A stretch of 62,202 bases of DNA from Candidatus Hungatella pullicola (lineage in GTDB: Bacteria > Bacillota > Clostridia > Lachnospirales > Lachnospiraceae): NCBI GenBank assembly GCA_019114305.1, contig DXFU01000054.1:1-62202 (forward strand). The letters run 5' to 3'. Below the pieces are notes generated by a model. That model saw only the letters and a list, made by a program, of their open reading frames with translations. It did not search any database and was not told where the DNA came from. How positions within the stretch are numbered: the stretch's first letter is position 1; each line of letters starts with the position of its first letter. The translations under genes and the position numbers were made by a program. Positions 50,812 through 60,781 of the stretch are shown in pieces.

Positions 50812-53205
50812 ATGAAAAAAAAGAAAGAACGCTGCATCCTTCTTCATATTTTTTTCGTAGTCCTTACGGTAATCGGCGTCACCATTATGTATAACAACAC
50901 TCACTACGGTGAGGGAATTAACTGGCTGTTTCATGAAAGCTATGAAGATACTTCCAACTTCAGCAGAAAGTTTCGGTCGGATATAGACCAGATATTCAAC
51001 TATGTAAAGTACAAGGAGGTCTTCGAAACAGACGGAAGGCTGGATTACTCCAAGCCTATTGTAAAAATCAGCGTAGGGCCGGGAATATCCAAAGTATACA
51101 CCGTAGATGAGATGGTACGTCTGGCCAAATCTCTGGGATATTATCTGGACGAGAATTTCCAGGTCAAGGGAGGAACCCCTTCCTCTGATGCTGAAGACTC
51201 CAGAGATAATATTTCCGTGGAAGAGCGGTATTACGATCCTGATTTTCAGGTAACAGAGCCTGGAGATAATTTCAGTACCATGGAGAAATTGGCTAAGGAA
51301 GTTTTGTCCCACCTTGGCAACTACTACTCCTTCTATTACAGATTTATCCAGAATCCAAGCAATCTGAAATTCCAGGTATCCTATACAGAGTCGGAAACCG
51401 AATATCAGGTTTATACCAATATATCAGAAACTCAGCTGGACAGCGATGCCCAAAGCCAGACTCTGGCCAATATAAAAGCTCAGGGACCTTATATCTTTGT
51501 CCGTGGTGACTCTCTCTATTTTGACACAAATATTCCTACTGTAAATTTCAGGAACATCTCTGCCCTGCTGGAGAAATACAATCCATACAACAATGGCAAT
51601 TACTATCTTCTGGCTGTAGTGGATACATCTTATGCCTGTCCCGATTCTTACCGGGAGGCCGCCCAGGCCTACGATCATATGAGGCTTCTTTTTATTATAG
51701 GCGTTGTATGTCTGTTTCTTGGAATTATGGGCTGCGCCGCAAGCTTTTACCGCCTGGTTGGCCTGACCGGACACATAAAAAACCAAAAAGATGTAATACA
51801 GCTGGGACAGATTGATAAAATACCAGGGGAAATCTGTGTTATATGTTTCTTTCTCATAGGGTGCCTGCTTACGCTGGTGGAAAAACGCATTGGCTGCAAA
51901 CTGGTCCATCTGGTTCTGGCAGAAGAACAGTGGTACTACGGAGACCTTGTGTTAAAGGTCCTCATCTTTTACGGAACTGCTGTTACCGGGCTTTTCAGTC
52001 TTATACGCCGGTACAAAGCTCATACTCTCTGGTCCGGATCCCTGGTATACAATGTGTCCAGGAACCTGATTCGATATGTCAATGACCGCCGCTTTACAGT
52101 CAGGCTTGCCCTGTGCTACGGTGTCTTTGTTTTTATCAATCTGGCTGTGGGTCTGGCTTTTGCAGGACTGTATTTTACTTACGCGGACAGTGGATCCATG
52201 GTTATGGCTGGAATTCTTATGGGAATCCTGGCAGTCTTTTTATTATGCTTCGACTTCTGGGCCTTTCATTCCATGTATAAAAACGCCTGGGAGATGGATC
52301 AGATCCACCAGGCTCTGGCAAAAATTTCTGAGGGAAACACAGGTTATAAAATTAACACAGAGGACTTTGTGGGAAAAGAACAGGTACTGGCGGAAACAAT
52401 TAACCATATCAGTACCGGACTGGAAACCGCTCTTCAGGAAAAAGTCCGCAGCGAACGACTGAAGGCAGACCTGATTACCAATGTGTCCCACGATATTAAA
52501 ACACCCCTCACATCCATTATTAACTACGTGGATCTGATCAAGAGGGAGAAGATCCAGGATCCTAAAATTCAGGGATACCTGGAGGTCCTGGAACAGAAAT
52601 CCCAGAGGTTAAAAACTCTGACAGAAGATCTGGTGGAGGCATCTAAAGCCAGTTCAGGAAATCTGAAGCTGGACATGGCTGATATTGATTTTGTAGAACT
52701 GATCTGGCAGACCAATGGAGAGTTTGAAGAAAAATTCGCCATGAGACATCTGGAATTGGTCTCTTCTCTTCCTGACGAACCGGCATTAATCCGGGCAGAC
52801 GGAAGACACCTGTGGCGCGTTCTGGAAAATATTTATACCAACGCCTTCAAGTATGCCATGATGGGAAGCCGTGTGTACGCAGATATAGAAAAGAACGATG
52901 CGCAGGTTGTATTCACCTTAAAAAATGTATCGGAAAATCCTTTGAATATTGATGCCAGCGAATTGACGGAACGCTTTGTCCGCGGCGACGTGGCCAGAAC
53001 TACAGAAGGCTCCGGACTTGGACTTTCCATTGCCCGCAGCCTTACAGAGCTTCAGGGCGGTTCCTTTACCATATTCATTGACGGGGATCTCTTTAAGGTA
53101 CAGGTAGCCTTTCCTTCGATCTGCCACAATCCCTCAGATGAAAAGAAAAAGCAGGAATCCATATCAGGGCAGTCTGATGCATCTGCTCTTTCTCCAAAAG
53201 AATAA
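50812..53205 (+). CDS. Large multi-span sensor histidine kinase
   Basis: The 797-aa kinase partners the adjacent regulator. One TM lies near residues 8-25, then an extracellular region of about 250 residues, then several further spans between residues 285 and 480 (LLFIIGVVCLFLGIMGCAASF; ICVICFFLIGCLLTLV; YGVFVFINLAVGLAFAGLYF; GILMGILAVFLLCF). A HAMP-like linker leads to the phosphoacceptor His near 560 (NVSHDIKTPLTSIINYVDLI) and a HATPase domain (NIYTNAFKYAMMGSRVYADIE; GSGLGLSIARSL). TAGGTG supplies the ribosome site, overlapping the regulator stop. The signal is unknown; the number of spans is unusual for a VanS-like kinase. Confidence 0.92.
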   Translation: MKKKKERCILLHIFFVVLTVIGVTIMYNNTHYGEGINWLFHESYEDTSNFSRKFRSDIDQIFNYVKYKEVFETDGRLDYSKPIVKISVGPGISKVYTVDEMVRLAKSLGYYLDENFQVKGGTPSSDAEDSRDNISVEERYYDPDFQVTEPGDNFSTMEKLAKEVLSHLGNYYSFYYRFIQNPSNLKFQVSYTESETEYQVYTNISETQLDSDAQSQTLANIKAQGPYIFVRGDSLYFDTNIPTVNFRNISALLEKYNPYNNGNYYLLAVVDTSYACPDSYREAAQAYDHMRLLFIIGVVCLFLGIMGCAASFYRLVGLTGHIKNQKDVIQLGQIDKIPGEICVICFFLIGCLLTLVEKRIGCKLVHLVLAEEQWYYGDLVLKVLIFYGTAVTGLFSLIRRYKAHTLWSGSLVYNVSRNLIRYVNDRRFTVRLALCYGVFVFINLAVGLAFAGLYFTYADSGSMVMAGILMGILAVFLLCFDFWAFHSMYKNAWEMDQIHQALAKISEGNTGYKINTEDFVGKEQVLAETINHISTGLETALQEKVRSERLKADLITNVSHDIKTPLTSIINYVDLIKREKIQDPKIQGYLEVLEQKSQRLKTLTEDLVEASKASSGNLKLDMADIDFVELIWQTNGEFEEKFAMRHLELVSSLPDEPALIRADGRHLWRVLENIYTNAFKYAMMGSRVYADIEKNDAQVVFTLKNVSENPLNIDASELTERFVRGDVARTTEGSGLGLSIARSLTELQGGSFTIFIDGDLFKVQVAFPSICHNPSDEKKKQESISGQSDASALSPKE

Positions 53206-53207
53206 AG

Positions 53208-53265
53208 AAAAGCCAGGAAGCTGTATTAGCAGATTAAGGGAATCGCTAACACAGCCCCTGGCTTT
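53208..53265. terminator. Terminator between the kinase and MATE genes
   Basis: Arms AAAGCCAGG and CCTGGCTTT are perfectly complementary, with inner pairing GCTGT-TAGC / GCTAACACAGC. Plus-strand tail CCTTCTTTTT follows; it separates convergent genes. Confidence 0.8.
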
Positions 53266-53304
53266 CCTTCTTTTTCCTTGACCATTTTTTCGCCAGTTTC
53301 CAGG

Positions 53305-54666
53305 TTACTTTGGGGCGATGAGAGAAACGCCTTTCCATTTACCTGATAAATACCGTATAAACGATATGGCATAATTGGCTGCCCACCCCATAGGAATGGC
53401 GTACCACACAGCCTGTACCCCTACTACAGGAGCCAGAAGAAATGCCACAGCCACACGAATAGTCAAATTTACCAGATTGGCCGCCGTAAACACAATTACA
53501 TCCCCGGCGCCTCTCAACAGCCCATCTGTAGCAGCTTTAAGGCCAATCAAAATATAAAAACAGGATATAAAATTCACATATCCCATTCCTGTCTGAAATG
53601 CAGCGTTAGCCATTCCGTCACTTAAAAAGCAGCGCACAAACACGTCTCCCCACAAGCTCATCATTGCCCATATAATAAAAGCGAAAACAGCCAGCAGCCC
53701 ATAACAGTATCTATATCCTGCACGTACCCGCTCTGTCTGCCCTGCTCCTATATTCTGAGCGGTGAAGGTAGACATGGCATTGCCCACAGCAAGCATAGGG
53801 ACGATGCAGATGGACTCAATTCTGCTGGCCGCAGCATATCCGGCCATAACCCCTGACCCGAAGCCATTGATAACTGACTGTACCAGCAGCATACCTATAT
53901 TAACAATAGACTGCTGTAAAATAGAAGGGATGGCTACCTTCAGCATATGTGCCATCATCTGACAATCATAAAAACGAAATGGTTCCGTACTGCAGCATTC
54001 CTTCAATCTTCTCATCAAAAAGGCAAAAGACACCACTGCCGATATTCCCTGGGCAATCAAAGTAGCTGCAGCCACTCCCCCTACTCCCATTCCAAAGCTG
54101 ACCACAAAAGTCAGGTCAAGAACAATATTGGTAAAAGATGAAAAAATCAGCAGATACAAGGGAGTTCTGGAATCTCCCATAGCCTGAAAAACCGATGCCT
54201 GCACATTATACATGAACAGAAAAGGAAGTCCCAGAAAATAAATTCCAAGATACACTGCCGCATCGGAAAACACGTTATCGGGAGTATTCATCCAATGAAG
54301 AATACTTGGATGGAGAAGCCAGCCCGCCGCTCCCAAAAACAGACTGAGAATAAGAAAATTAATGAGAGTGGTAGATACCGCTGTCTTCATATTACCGGTC
54401 TGACCAGCGCCCAGATACTGAGAAACTACCACAGAGCTTCCCACTCCTCCTCCAATGGCTACAGCAATAAATACATTGGTAATGGAAGAAGAGGCCCCAA
54501 CAGAAGCCAATGCCTCCTGTCCCACAAACTGTCCCACTACCACAGAATCTATAATACCGTAAAACTGCTGAAACAGATTTCCCAAAATCAGTGGAAGAGC
54601 AAAAATCAAAAGAGCTTTTCCAGGCCTGCCTGCTGTCATATTGACTGCAGCTTTCTGTTGTTTCAT
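53305..54666 (-). CDS. MATE family efflux transporter
   Basis: This is an integral membrane antiporter of the MATE group, 453 aa, with about 12 spans. Typical sequences are ALLIFALPLILGNLFQQFYGIIDSVVVGQFVGQEALASVG at the start of the N-half and QAVWYAIPMGWAANY near the end. It probably exports a drug or metabolite with Na+ or H+ coupling. It follows the NlpC/P60 lipoprotein gene by 36 bases on the same strand, so both may share a promoter. A ribosome site (GGGAGATGATGCC) precedes the ATG. Confidence 0.93.
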   Translation of the reverse strand: MKQQKAAVNMTAGRPGKALLIFALPLILGNLFQQFYGIIDSVVVGQFVGQEALASVGASSSITNVFIAVAIGGGVGSSVVVSQYLGAGQTGNMKTAVSTTLINFLILSLFLGAAGWLLHPSILHWMNTPDNVFSDAAVYLGIYFLGLPFLFMYNVQASVFQAMGDSRTPLYLLIFSSFTNIVLDLTFVVSFGMGVGGVAAATLIAQGISAVVSFAFLMRRLKECCSTEPFRFYDCQMMAHMLKVAIPSILQQSIVNIGMLLVQSVINGFGSGVMAGYAAASRIESICIVPMLAVGNAMSTFTAQNIGAGQTERVRAGYRYCYGLLAVFAFIIWAMMSLWGDVFVRCFLSDGMANAAFQTGMGYVNFISCFYILIGLKAATDGLLRGAGDVIVFTAANLVNLTIRVAVAFLLAPVVGVQAVWYAIPMGWAANYAISFIRYLSGKWKGVSLIAPK

Positions 54667-54702
54667 GGCATCATCTCCCTGCTTATATTCTGTTTCACCC
54701 GG

Positions 54703-56250
54703 TTATCCGAAGATTCTCCAGCCGCAGATAAAGTTATTTCTCCACCAGGAACTTAAAGATCTTTCCACCACACGGCCATGGCTGGAAGACGCATCAATAA
54801 CATTTCCGCCTCCCGACACAATCCCCACATGTCCGCTTACTACAATAATATCTCCTGCCTGGAGATTGTTAAACTTAGTAATCTTTGTGTATTTTCCCAC
54901 ATTTCTCCAGCCTGATGAGGTAAGATAGCTTTGTCTTACCCCAGCCTGGTTCAGGCACCAGTAAACGAATCCGGAGCAGTCAAAGGAATTGGCTCCCTTG
55001 GCCCCCCATACGTAAGGCTTGCCCAGTTTAGAGCGGGCAATAGATAGAAGGCTGCTGACACCGGAACCTTTAGCAGAAGAACTTCCTGAGGATGAACCGC
55101 CGGACTTGCTTGCTCCTCCTCCTGCCAGCTTGTTCATGGTCTGCTGGCCTACGGAACCATCCGCCGACAGACCGTTGCTCTTCTGGAAATTCTTTACGGC
55201 CTGTTCTGTCACCTCTCCAAAATATCCTGTTATATTAGAGGAAGACAGATATCCGTACTGGTTCAAAAGCTGCTGGATTCTGGTGACCGCCTCTCCCTGG
55301 TCTCCCAGAGTAACTCCGTTTGGAACCGCCTGGTCACTTTGAAGAGCCGCTCTGGTAGAAGGCCCCAGATACCCATCCACCACCAAATCATTTCTGGACT
55401 GGAACTGCTTTACTGCTGCCACAGTATCGTCCCCGTAAGCGCCGTCAGGCGTTGTGGTTAAATACCCCAGTGTCTTCAGCCTCTGCTGACTTGCCAGAAC
55501 CACATCGCTTTTTTCTCCGTAGGATAGATAATTGGGCTTAATCTCATCACTGTAGAGAAGATTCATAGTCTGACGGCCAACTTTACCGTCTGCATTTAGA
55601 ACGTTAATCTCCTGCAGCTTTATTACCGCAGCCTCTGTATCGTCTCCGAAATTTCCCGACACCTGGGATGCCTCTGCCAAATATCCCAGCTCATAAAGTC
55701 TGGTCTGAATCCTCTTAATATCCTCCCCCTGGGTCCCTTTGGAAACTGCATAATATTTAGCGTCAGGGGACATAATAGCTGCCAGGGTTTCCGCCCCGGC
55801 GATTCCATCCTGCTCCAGACCATTCTGTCTCTGAAAAATTTTTACTGCTGATTCAGTCACTGTTCCAAAGTATTGGGTCGGCTCATCATTATCCATAAAC
55901 CCCAGCTCCATCAGTCTCTGCTGCAGGCTGGCTACATAAGGGTGCTCTACACCTGCTCTTAACAGGCTGGGAATTGGGTTCTCCCCCTGCTCTGGCAGGT
56001 CAGACAGACTGGGAAGAAGAGATTCTCCCATAGATAAAACCTGGACGGTCTGTACAGGAATCTGCTCCTGGGCTGCCGCCAAAGACTTATTTTCTTCCTC
56101 TGCTTCCGCTTTCACTGTTTCCGTGGACGCAGCATCTGACACAGCCGTAGAAGAATCTCCGGTTCCCAAACAGCCTGTAAGCACAAGAGCCGCGGCTCCC
56201 GCCAGAAGAAACTTATGTATTTTCATGTTTCTCTGCTGTATCTTTATCAT
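54703..56250 (-). CDS. Lipoprotein with four peptidoglycan-binding repeats and NlpC/P60 domain
   Basis: This is a secreted cell-wall peptidase. Signal peptide and lipobox LTGC (Cys about 27) are followed by four PG_binding_1 repeats between residues about 85 and 365 (each with a GYFG/AYGDDT..AVKxFQ..NGL..DG..G..T pattern), a Gly/Ser linker and a C-terminal NlpC/P60 domain with catalytic Cys in NSFDCSGFVYW and His in VSGHVGIVSG. The family cleaves D-Glu-meso-DAP stem peptide bonds. Length 515 aa. AAAGGA lies 9 bases before the ATG; an ATG 8 codons later would give a more usual signal. Confidence 0.93.
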   Translation of the reverse strand: MIKIQQRNMKIHKFLLAGAAALVLTGCLGTGDSSTAVSDAASTETVKAEAEEENKSLAAAQEQIPVQTVQVLSMGESLLPSLSDLPEQGENPIPSLLRAGVEHPYVASLQQRLMELGFMDNDEPTQYFGTVTESAVKIFQRQNGLEQDGIAGAETLAAIMSPDAKYYAVSKGTQGEDIKRIQTRLYELGYLAEASQVSGNFGDDTEAAVIKLQEINVLNADGKVGRQTMNLLYSDEIKPNYLSYGEKSDVVLASQQRLKTLGYLTTTPDGAYGDDTVAAVKQFQSRNDLVVDGYLGPSTRAALQSDQAVPNGVTLGDQGEAVTRIQQLLNQYGYLSSSNITGYFGEVTEQAVKNFQKSNGLSADGSVGQQTMNKLAGGGASKSGGSSSGSSSAKGSGVSSLLSIARSKLGKPYVWGAKGANSFDCSGFVYWCLNQAGVRQSYLTSSGWRNVGKYTKITKFNNLQAGDIIVVSGHVGIVSGGGNVIDASSSHGRVVERSLSSWWRNNFICGWRIFG

Positions 56251-56327
56251 TGCACGTATTCCTTTCTTTTTTGAACAAGCTTTATTTTAACATACTTACC
56301 TGCAAAAGGAAAAGAGGTTTTCCCGCA

Positions 56328-56356
56328 TTGCAATCTTTTCACATTTATAGTATAAT
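56328..56356 (+). promoter_or_regulatory. Promoter of the ZIP transporter gene
   Basis: TTGCAA (56328-56333) and a consensus TATAAT (56351-56356) are 17 bases apart. An inverted repeat lies just after the -10 box. Confidence 0.65.
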
Positions 56357-56363
56357 ATTCATA

Positions 56364-56379
56364 GTTAGCAAAAACTAAC
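56364..56379. promoter_or_regulatory. Inverted repeat at the ZIP gene transcription start
   Basis: GTTAG and CTAAC are separated by six bases, giving GTTAGCAAAAACTAAC, placed at about +1 of the promoter. TTAG...CTAA cores with this spacing resemble DtxR/MntR-type metalloregulator sites, so a metal-responsive repressor is possible (inference). Confidence 0.4.
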
Positions 56380-56411
56380 CACCAATGTATGATAATTAAG
56401 GAGATTTGCAT

Positions 56412-57218
56412 ATGACACCATTATTATGGGCAGCCGGAGGAACAGGATTTACTTTTCTTATGACCACTCTGGGTTCTGCCATGGTTTTTCTGTTCCGAAA
56501 AGAAATTACCCCGGCCATACAGAAAATCTTTCTTGGCTTTGCCGCAGGCGTTATGATTGCGGCCTCTGTCTGGTCCCTTTTAATTCCTGCCATTGAGGAG
56601 GCCCAATCCGCCGGAAACATTGGCTGGATTCCGGCAGCAGGAGGCTTTCTTTTAGGAGTCATTTTCCTCATTACTCTGGATTCTCTGCTCCCTCACCTCC
56701 ATCCAGACTACGCCAACCAGGCGGCAGCCCAGGCAGAGGGAATCACCTCCAGCTGGAAGCGAACCACTCTTCTTGTAATGGCTGTAACCCTTCACAATAT
56801 TCCTGAAGGCATGGCAGTGGGGCTCTCCTTTGCACTGGCAGCCCAGTACGGCGATAATCCTGCTCTGTATACTTCTGCCATGGCTCTGGCAATGGGAATC
56901 GGAATTCAAAATTTCCCTGAGGGAGCGGCTATCTCTCTTCCCCTGAAGCAGGAAGGCCTTACTGCCAAAAAAGCCTTTTTAAGCGGCAGCATGTCAGGAG
57001 TGGTAGAACCTATCTTCGGGATTCTCACTGTCCTGATCGCCGGTTTTATACAGCCTTTCATGCCATGGCTTTTATCCTTTGCCGCAGGAGCCATGATGTA
57101 CGTAGTTGTAGAGGAATTGATTCCGGAAGCTCACCTTGGGGAACATTCCAATGCAGGCACGCTTGGAGTTATGGCCGGCTTTCTGATTATGATGATTCTT
57201 GATGTGGCTTTGGGATAG
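56412..57218 (+). CDS. ZIP family divalent metal transporter
   Basis: This 268-aa membrane protein is a ZupT/GufA-like ZIP transporter with about eight spans. The two metal-site helices are HNIPEGMAVGLSFA (near residue 128) and IQNFPEGAAISLPL (near 168); they import Zn2+ or other divalent ions in relatives. The ATG at 56412 is preceded by AAGGAG at 9 bases, and a TTG two codons earlier is not needed. Monocistronic, ending in a bidirectional terminator. Confidence 0.93.
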   Translation: MTPLLWAAGGTGFTFLMTTLGSAMVFLFRKEITPAIQKIFLGFAAGVMIAASVWSLLIPAIEEAQSAGNIGWIPAAGGFLLGVIFLITLDSLLPHLHPDYANQAAAQAEGITSSWKRTTLLVMAVTLHNIPEGMAVGLSFALAAQYGDNPALYTSAMALAMGIGIQNFPEGAAISLPLKQEGLTAKKAFLSGSMSGVVEPIFGILTVLIAGFIQPFMPWLLSFAAGAMMYVVVEELIPEAHLGEHSNAGTLGVMAGFLIMMILDVALG

Positions 57219-57223
57219 AAACA

Positions 57224-57279
57224 AAACCTCCTCCCTTACACTTCTATGGCAGCTGCCGCGAAGATCAGAGAGGAGGTTT
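57224..57279. terminator. Bidirectional terminator between ZIP and GH1 genes
   Basis: Arms AAACCTCCTC and GAGGAGGTTT are perfectly complementary with a 36-base loop that can fold (GGCAGCTGCC). The plus-strand tail is CTTTTATT, between convergent genes. Confidence 0.7.
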
Positions 57280-57282
57280 CTT

Positions 57283-58692
57283 TTATTCTATATTAGTATC
57301 AATCGCCTTACTGTCAACCACTTCCCTAAACCAGGAAGCAGACTTCTTGAAATGCCGTTTGTAATTATCCATTAAATCCACCTCAATGAAGCCATAACGG
57401 TTCTTAAAGGCATTGCTCCAAGACCAGTTATCGATCAGTCCCCAGTAATGATATCCCAGACACTGAGCGCCATCCTCAATGGCTTTGGCAATCCATGCAA
57501 GATGCTGAGAGACAAACTGAATTCTGTAATCATCCTGAATCTGTCCGTTTTTATCCCGGAACCTTCCTTCCCGTTCCACCCCCATTCCATTCTCAGAAAC
57601 GAAGAACTTAAGATCCGGGTACTCCCGTTTCATCTTCATCCCGAAATCATAGATTCCTTTGGGATAAATCTCCCAGCCTCTGTATACATTCATCTTTGCC
57701 TCCGGCCAGTGATAAGGATCGGAGAATTTAGGATAGCCCATTTCATCGGTCTTCTCCCTGGGAGCTTGAATCCTGGAAGGATGGTAGTAATTAAATCCCA
57801 GCCAGTCCACTTTCCCCAGCTGAAAAATAGTCTCATCTCCAGGCCTTCTGTCAGGAGTCATTCCCAAATCCTTTAACGTATTCATTACATCTTCCGGAAG
57901 CTGTCCCTTGGTAACCAGATCCAGCCACCAGCGGTTGTTGATTCCATCCTCCATCCGCAAAGCCTCCAGATCTTCAGGCGTAGGATTTTCTCTGGTATAA
58001 GGAGGGGCAAAACAGTTAATCAGTCCGATTTTGGCATCATCCCGGACAAACCCTTTACTCTTTGCCCTATGAAATTCCTCCACCCCAAGGCAGTGGGCCA
58101 GGGAAATATTATACTGGACATTAAGCCCTCTCCGGGCATCCCTGATAAAAGGGTACCACACTCCGTTTCGGTATCTCTGATCCGGCTCCACAATTGGCTC
58201 ATTAAAGGTAAACCAGTATTTGATTTCCCTTCCAAATTCCCGGAAGGCCTGTCTGGCATAGTTGGCATAGGCCTCCACAACCTCTCTGTTTTCCCAGCCT
58301 CCTCTCAGATATAAAGCTTCCGGCATATCAAAATGGTACAGATTCATAAAAGGCTCCATCTGATTGTCCTTTGCACAGGCAATTACCTTATGGTAAAATG
58401 CCGCTCCCAGAGGGTTAATTTTTCCGTTCTCGTCTAAAAGCCTGGTCCACTGAATAGAAGTACGGAAGGAATCCAGATGCAGGCTTTTCATTAACTTGAT
58501 ATCTTCCTCATAATTCTCATAAAAATTATTTCCTACATAGCTTCCAACCTTGTTGTAAAAGTCTGAAATTGAAAGATCAGACCACATATCCCAGATGCTT
58601 CTCTGCCTCCCGTCTTTATTATAAGCCCCTTCCGTCTGAGGCCCGGACATGGCGGCTCCAAGAAAAAAATCCTTTGGCAGCTGATATTTCAT
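57283..58692 (-). CDS. GH1 glycosidase, 6-phospho-beta-glycosidase-like
   Basis: This retaining GH1 enzyme is 469 aa. The acid/base Glu is E165 in TFNEP and the nucleophile E367 in FVSENGMGV. The C-terminal loop DNWSWSNAFKNRYG resembles the phosphate-binding loop of 6-phospho-beta-glycosidases (Ser and Tyr kept, but Asn where LacG-type enzymes have Lys), and KRHFKKSASWF also fits that group. No PTS gene lies nearby to make a phosphorylated substrate, so plain beta-glucosidase activity remains possible. AGGAGG precedes the ATG at 58692. It has the promoter element shared with the GH2 gene. Confidence 0.9.
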   Translation of the reverse strand: MKYQLPKDFFLGAAMSGPQTEGAYNKDGRQRSIWDMWSDLSISDFYNKVGSYVGNNFYENYEEDIKLMKSLHLDSFRTSIQWTRLLDENGKINPLGAAFYHKVIACAKDNQMEPFMNLYHFDMPEALYLRGGWENREVVEAYANYARQAFREFGREIKYWFTFNEPIVEPDQRYRNGVWYPFIRDARRGLNVQYNISLAHCLGVEEFHRAKSKGFVRDDAKIGLINCFAPPYTRENPTPEDLEALRMEDGINNRWWLDLVTKGQLPEDVMNTLKDLGMTPDRRPGDETIFQLGKVDWLGFNYYHPSRIQAPREKTDEMGYPKFSDPYHWPEAKMNVYRGWEIYPKGIYDFGMKMKREYPDLKFFVSENGMGVEREGRFRDKNGQIQDDYRIQFVSQHLAWIAKAIEDGAQCLGYHYWGLIDNWSWSNAFKNRYGFIEVDLMDNYKRHFKKSASWFREVVDSKAIDTNIE

Positions 58693-58736
58693 AATGTTCC
58701 TCCTTATTATAATGGAATAATCAAAACTTCCTGACA

Positions 58737-58770
58737 CGTTGAAAATCTGCACTCTTAGATTTTATCAACG
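58737..58770 (-). promoter_or_regulatory. Stem-loop in the GH1 5' leader
   Basis: In the minus-strand transcript, CGTTGA and AAATCT pair perfectly with AGATTT and TCAACG (12 bp), with a two-base bulge (TA) on the 5' side and an 8-base loop. It lies between promoter and ribosome site. It has no terminator after it, so it may stabilise mRNA or bind a regulator. Confidence 0.5.
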
Positions 58771-58779
58771 CTAACTTTT

Positions 58780-58814
58780 ACTACCACTATACACGATTGG
58801 AAAAAAGCAATCAA
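58780..58814 (-). promoter_or_regulatory. GH1 promoter with shared 20-base element
   Basis: On the minus strand, TTGATT (58809-58814) and TATAGT (58786-58791) are 17 bases apart. Bases 58780-58799 are identical to 36453-36472 before the GH2 gene, and the -10 box lies at the same place within the element. Bases flanking the element differ. Confidence 0.7.
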
Positions 58815-58851
58815 TCCCCTTCAATGAACATTTTTTACAGCTGTCACAAAT

Positions 58852-58911
58852 AAAAAAGGCCAACCGCAGCCTGAATTTCTCCGAATTTTCAGCAACGATT
58901 GGCCCTTTTTT
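58852..58911 (-). terminator. Terminator of the ATP synthase operon
   Basis: Arms AAAAAAGGCCAAC and ATTGGCCCTTTTTTA form a stem with A/T runs on both sides, so the minus strand ends in TTTTTTATTT. It overlaps the atpC stop codon. Confidence 0.85.
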
Positions 58912-59323
58912 ATTTGTATTTATCCTTCAGTCTCAGCCTTGCCAGAGACCTTGCCAGAGAAGCCTCGAAGTGGGAGTGCTCCTGAATGCTTTTGCTCTGT
59001 CTCAGCTGCTCCTCCGCCCTCTCTCTGGCCTCCTCGGCCCTTCTGCGGTCAATATCCTCAGGCTTCTCTGCCGTGGCCACCAGAAGGGTTACACGATTGT
59101 TGACAATCTGTACAAATCCCTCCCCTACCACAGCCTCAATCCACTGGTCATCCTCAGTAAGAATCCGCATCTCTCCAATGCTGATGGCAATAACCATATC
59201 CTCATGGTGAGGCAGCACTGCCTTCTCACCGTCAGACAAGGGGATAATCAGCTTCTGTACCTTTCCTTTGTAAAAAATCTTGTCACTGGCAAATACCGAC
59301 AGGAAAAATGTATTTCCGCTCAC
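58910..59323 (-). CDS. atpC: ATP synthase F1 epsilon subunit
   Basis: This is the central-stalk regulatory subunit of F1, 137 aa. The N-terminal beta-barrel (FFLSVFASDKIFYKGKVQKLIIPLSDGEKAVLPHHEDMVIAI) and the C-terminal two-helix part (RRRAEEARERAEEQLRQ) are both present. The start is GTG, 12 bases after atpD, with GAGGTG upstream. It is the last gene of the atp operon. Confidence 0.96.
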   Translation of the reverse strand: MSGNTFFLSVFASDKIFYKGKVQKLIIPLSDGEKAVLPHHEDMVIAISIGEMRILTEDDQWIEAVVGEGFVQIVNNRVTLLVATAEKPEDIDRRRAEEARERAEEQLRQSKSIQEHSHFEASLARSLARLRLKDKYK

Positions 59324-59335
59324 TGGCCTTCACCT

Positions 59336-60781
<1,446 letters not shown>

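Noticed and set aside
50278-51312. Minus-strand open frame of 344 codons opposite the response regulator and kinase
   Set aside because: It crosses two well-supported genes on the other strand and lacks a ribosome site or known domain.
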